From the NCBI RefSeq assembly GCF_021018895.1, contig NC_079364.1, forward strand, positions 16,362,385-16,426,384: a DNA stretch of 64,000 nucleotides. The letters run 5' to 3'. Below, piece by piece: positions 63,584 to 64,000 of the stretch; the first letter of the stretch is position 1; every line of letters starts with the position of its first letter. This DNA is from Seriola aureovittata. Lineage: Eukaryota > Chordata > Actinopteri > Carangiformes > Carangidae. The translations under genes and the position numbers were made by a program. Below the pieces are notes generated by a model. That model was not told where the DNA came from, did not search any database, and saw only the letters and a list, made by a program, of their open reading frames with translations.

Positions 63584-63800
63584 AAGTCAAGTCAAATTCT
63601 ATTTTTATATCCCAAATTCACAAATTTGCCTCAAGGGGCTTTACGACAAGGAAAAATTCCCCAGAAAAAAAACCCTTTAACAGGAAAAAAAGGGAATGAA
63701 CCTCAGGAGGAGCAACAGAGGAGGGATCCCTCTTCCAGGATGGACAGACATGCAAGAGATGTTGTTTGTACAGAGGGAGACAGATTCCAGACGGCCAATG
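63584..63800 (+). mobile_element. Common teleost dispersed repeat (AGTCAAGTCAAATTCTATTT head)
   Basis: The order AAGTCAAGTCAAATTCTATT, ATTTGCCTCAAGGGGCTTTA, GGAAAAATTCCCCAG, CCCTTTAACAGG, CCTCAGGAGGAGCAACAGAG and GAGGGATCCCTCTTCCAGGA is one of the most abundant dispersed repeats I know from spiny-rayed fishes. It has no coding capacity, and the 3' part grades into the (GA)n tract. The class is uncertain. Confidence 0.7.
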
Positions 63801-63839
63801 GTCCACTACAGAGAGCCTGAGTGAAAAGGAGAAAAAATA

Positions 63840-63861
63840 GGGAGAGATAGATAGATAGAGG

Positions 63862-63909
<48 letters not shown>

Positions 63910-63925
63910 CAGAGAGAGGGAGACA
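63840..63925. repeat. (GA)n tract with (GATA)n start
   Basis: A short ATAG-type run followed by about 20 GA units with few interruptions, and decayed GA on to about 63925. It is adjacent to a dispersed repeat. Confidence 0.95.
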
Positions 63926-64000
63926 CACAGCCTGGACACTCATGTGCTTGAGAGAATAAGCAAGCAGAGGGTTAGAGAGAGGCAGGGGTTATCAGAAAGT

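Overview
The window looks like teleost nuclear DNA, probably from an acanthomorph (perch-like) fish. It is AT-rich and intron-rich. It has many (CA)n, (CT)n, (AT)n and (ATCT)n microsatellites and carries several dispersed repeats that I recognise as typical of spiny-rayed fish genomes. There are no bacterial features, operons, CRISPR arrays or rRNA genes.

The one gene I can support firmly is on the + strand at about 50.1-58.6 kb: a complete HNF4-family nuclear receptor (NR2A). Its DNA-binding domain, ligand-binding domain and exon phases match HNF4. The linker and C-terminal F region are clearly different from HNF4A and HNF4G as I know them, so I call it hnf4b (HNF4-beta), a paralogue retained in fish and frog but absent from mammals. 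I rebuilt ten coding exons with consistent splice phases, giving a 423-residue protein. Exons 2-8 are secure. Exon 1 (50433-50538) and the last two exons are inferred. Upstream of exon 1 is a compact TATA-containing promoter candidate with GATA and FOX-type sites, which would suit a gut or liver gene.

The left 45 kb holds no convincing protein-coding gene. It contains microsatellites, old repeats and several blocks that read like conserved non-coding regulatory DNA (about 3.4, 6.5-6.9, 14.4-14.7, 27.05-27.5, 28.5-28.9, 40.4-41.0 and 42.1-42.6 kb). A scatter of minus-strand acceptor-exon-donor configurations (33.5, 35.2 and 17.7 kb, plus a pair near 3.5/3.0 kb) and a CpG-richer patch at 45.76-46.12 kb could mark a minus-strand transcript, perhaps 5'-UTR or non-coding exons. 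This is not proven.

The right 5.4 kb (58.6-64 kb) is intergenic, with a truncated LINE 3' end plus (ATCT)n tail, two kinds of non-autonomous repeat and a (GA)n tract. I found no clearly new biological system. The points most worth following are the hnf4b first exon, promoter and upstream ORF, the intron-4 read-through frame, the alternative C-termini, and the possible minus-strand transcript.
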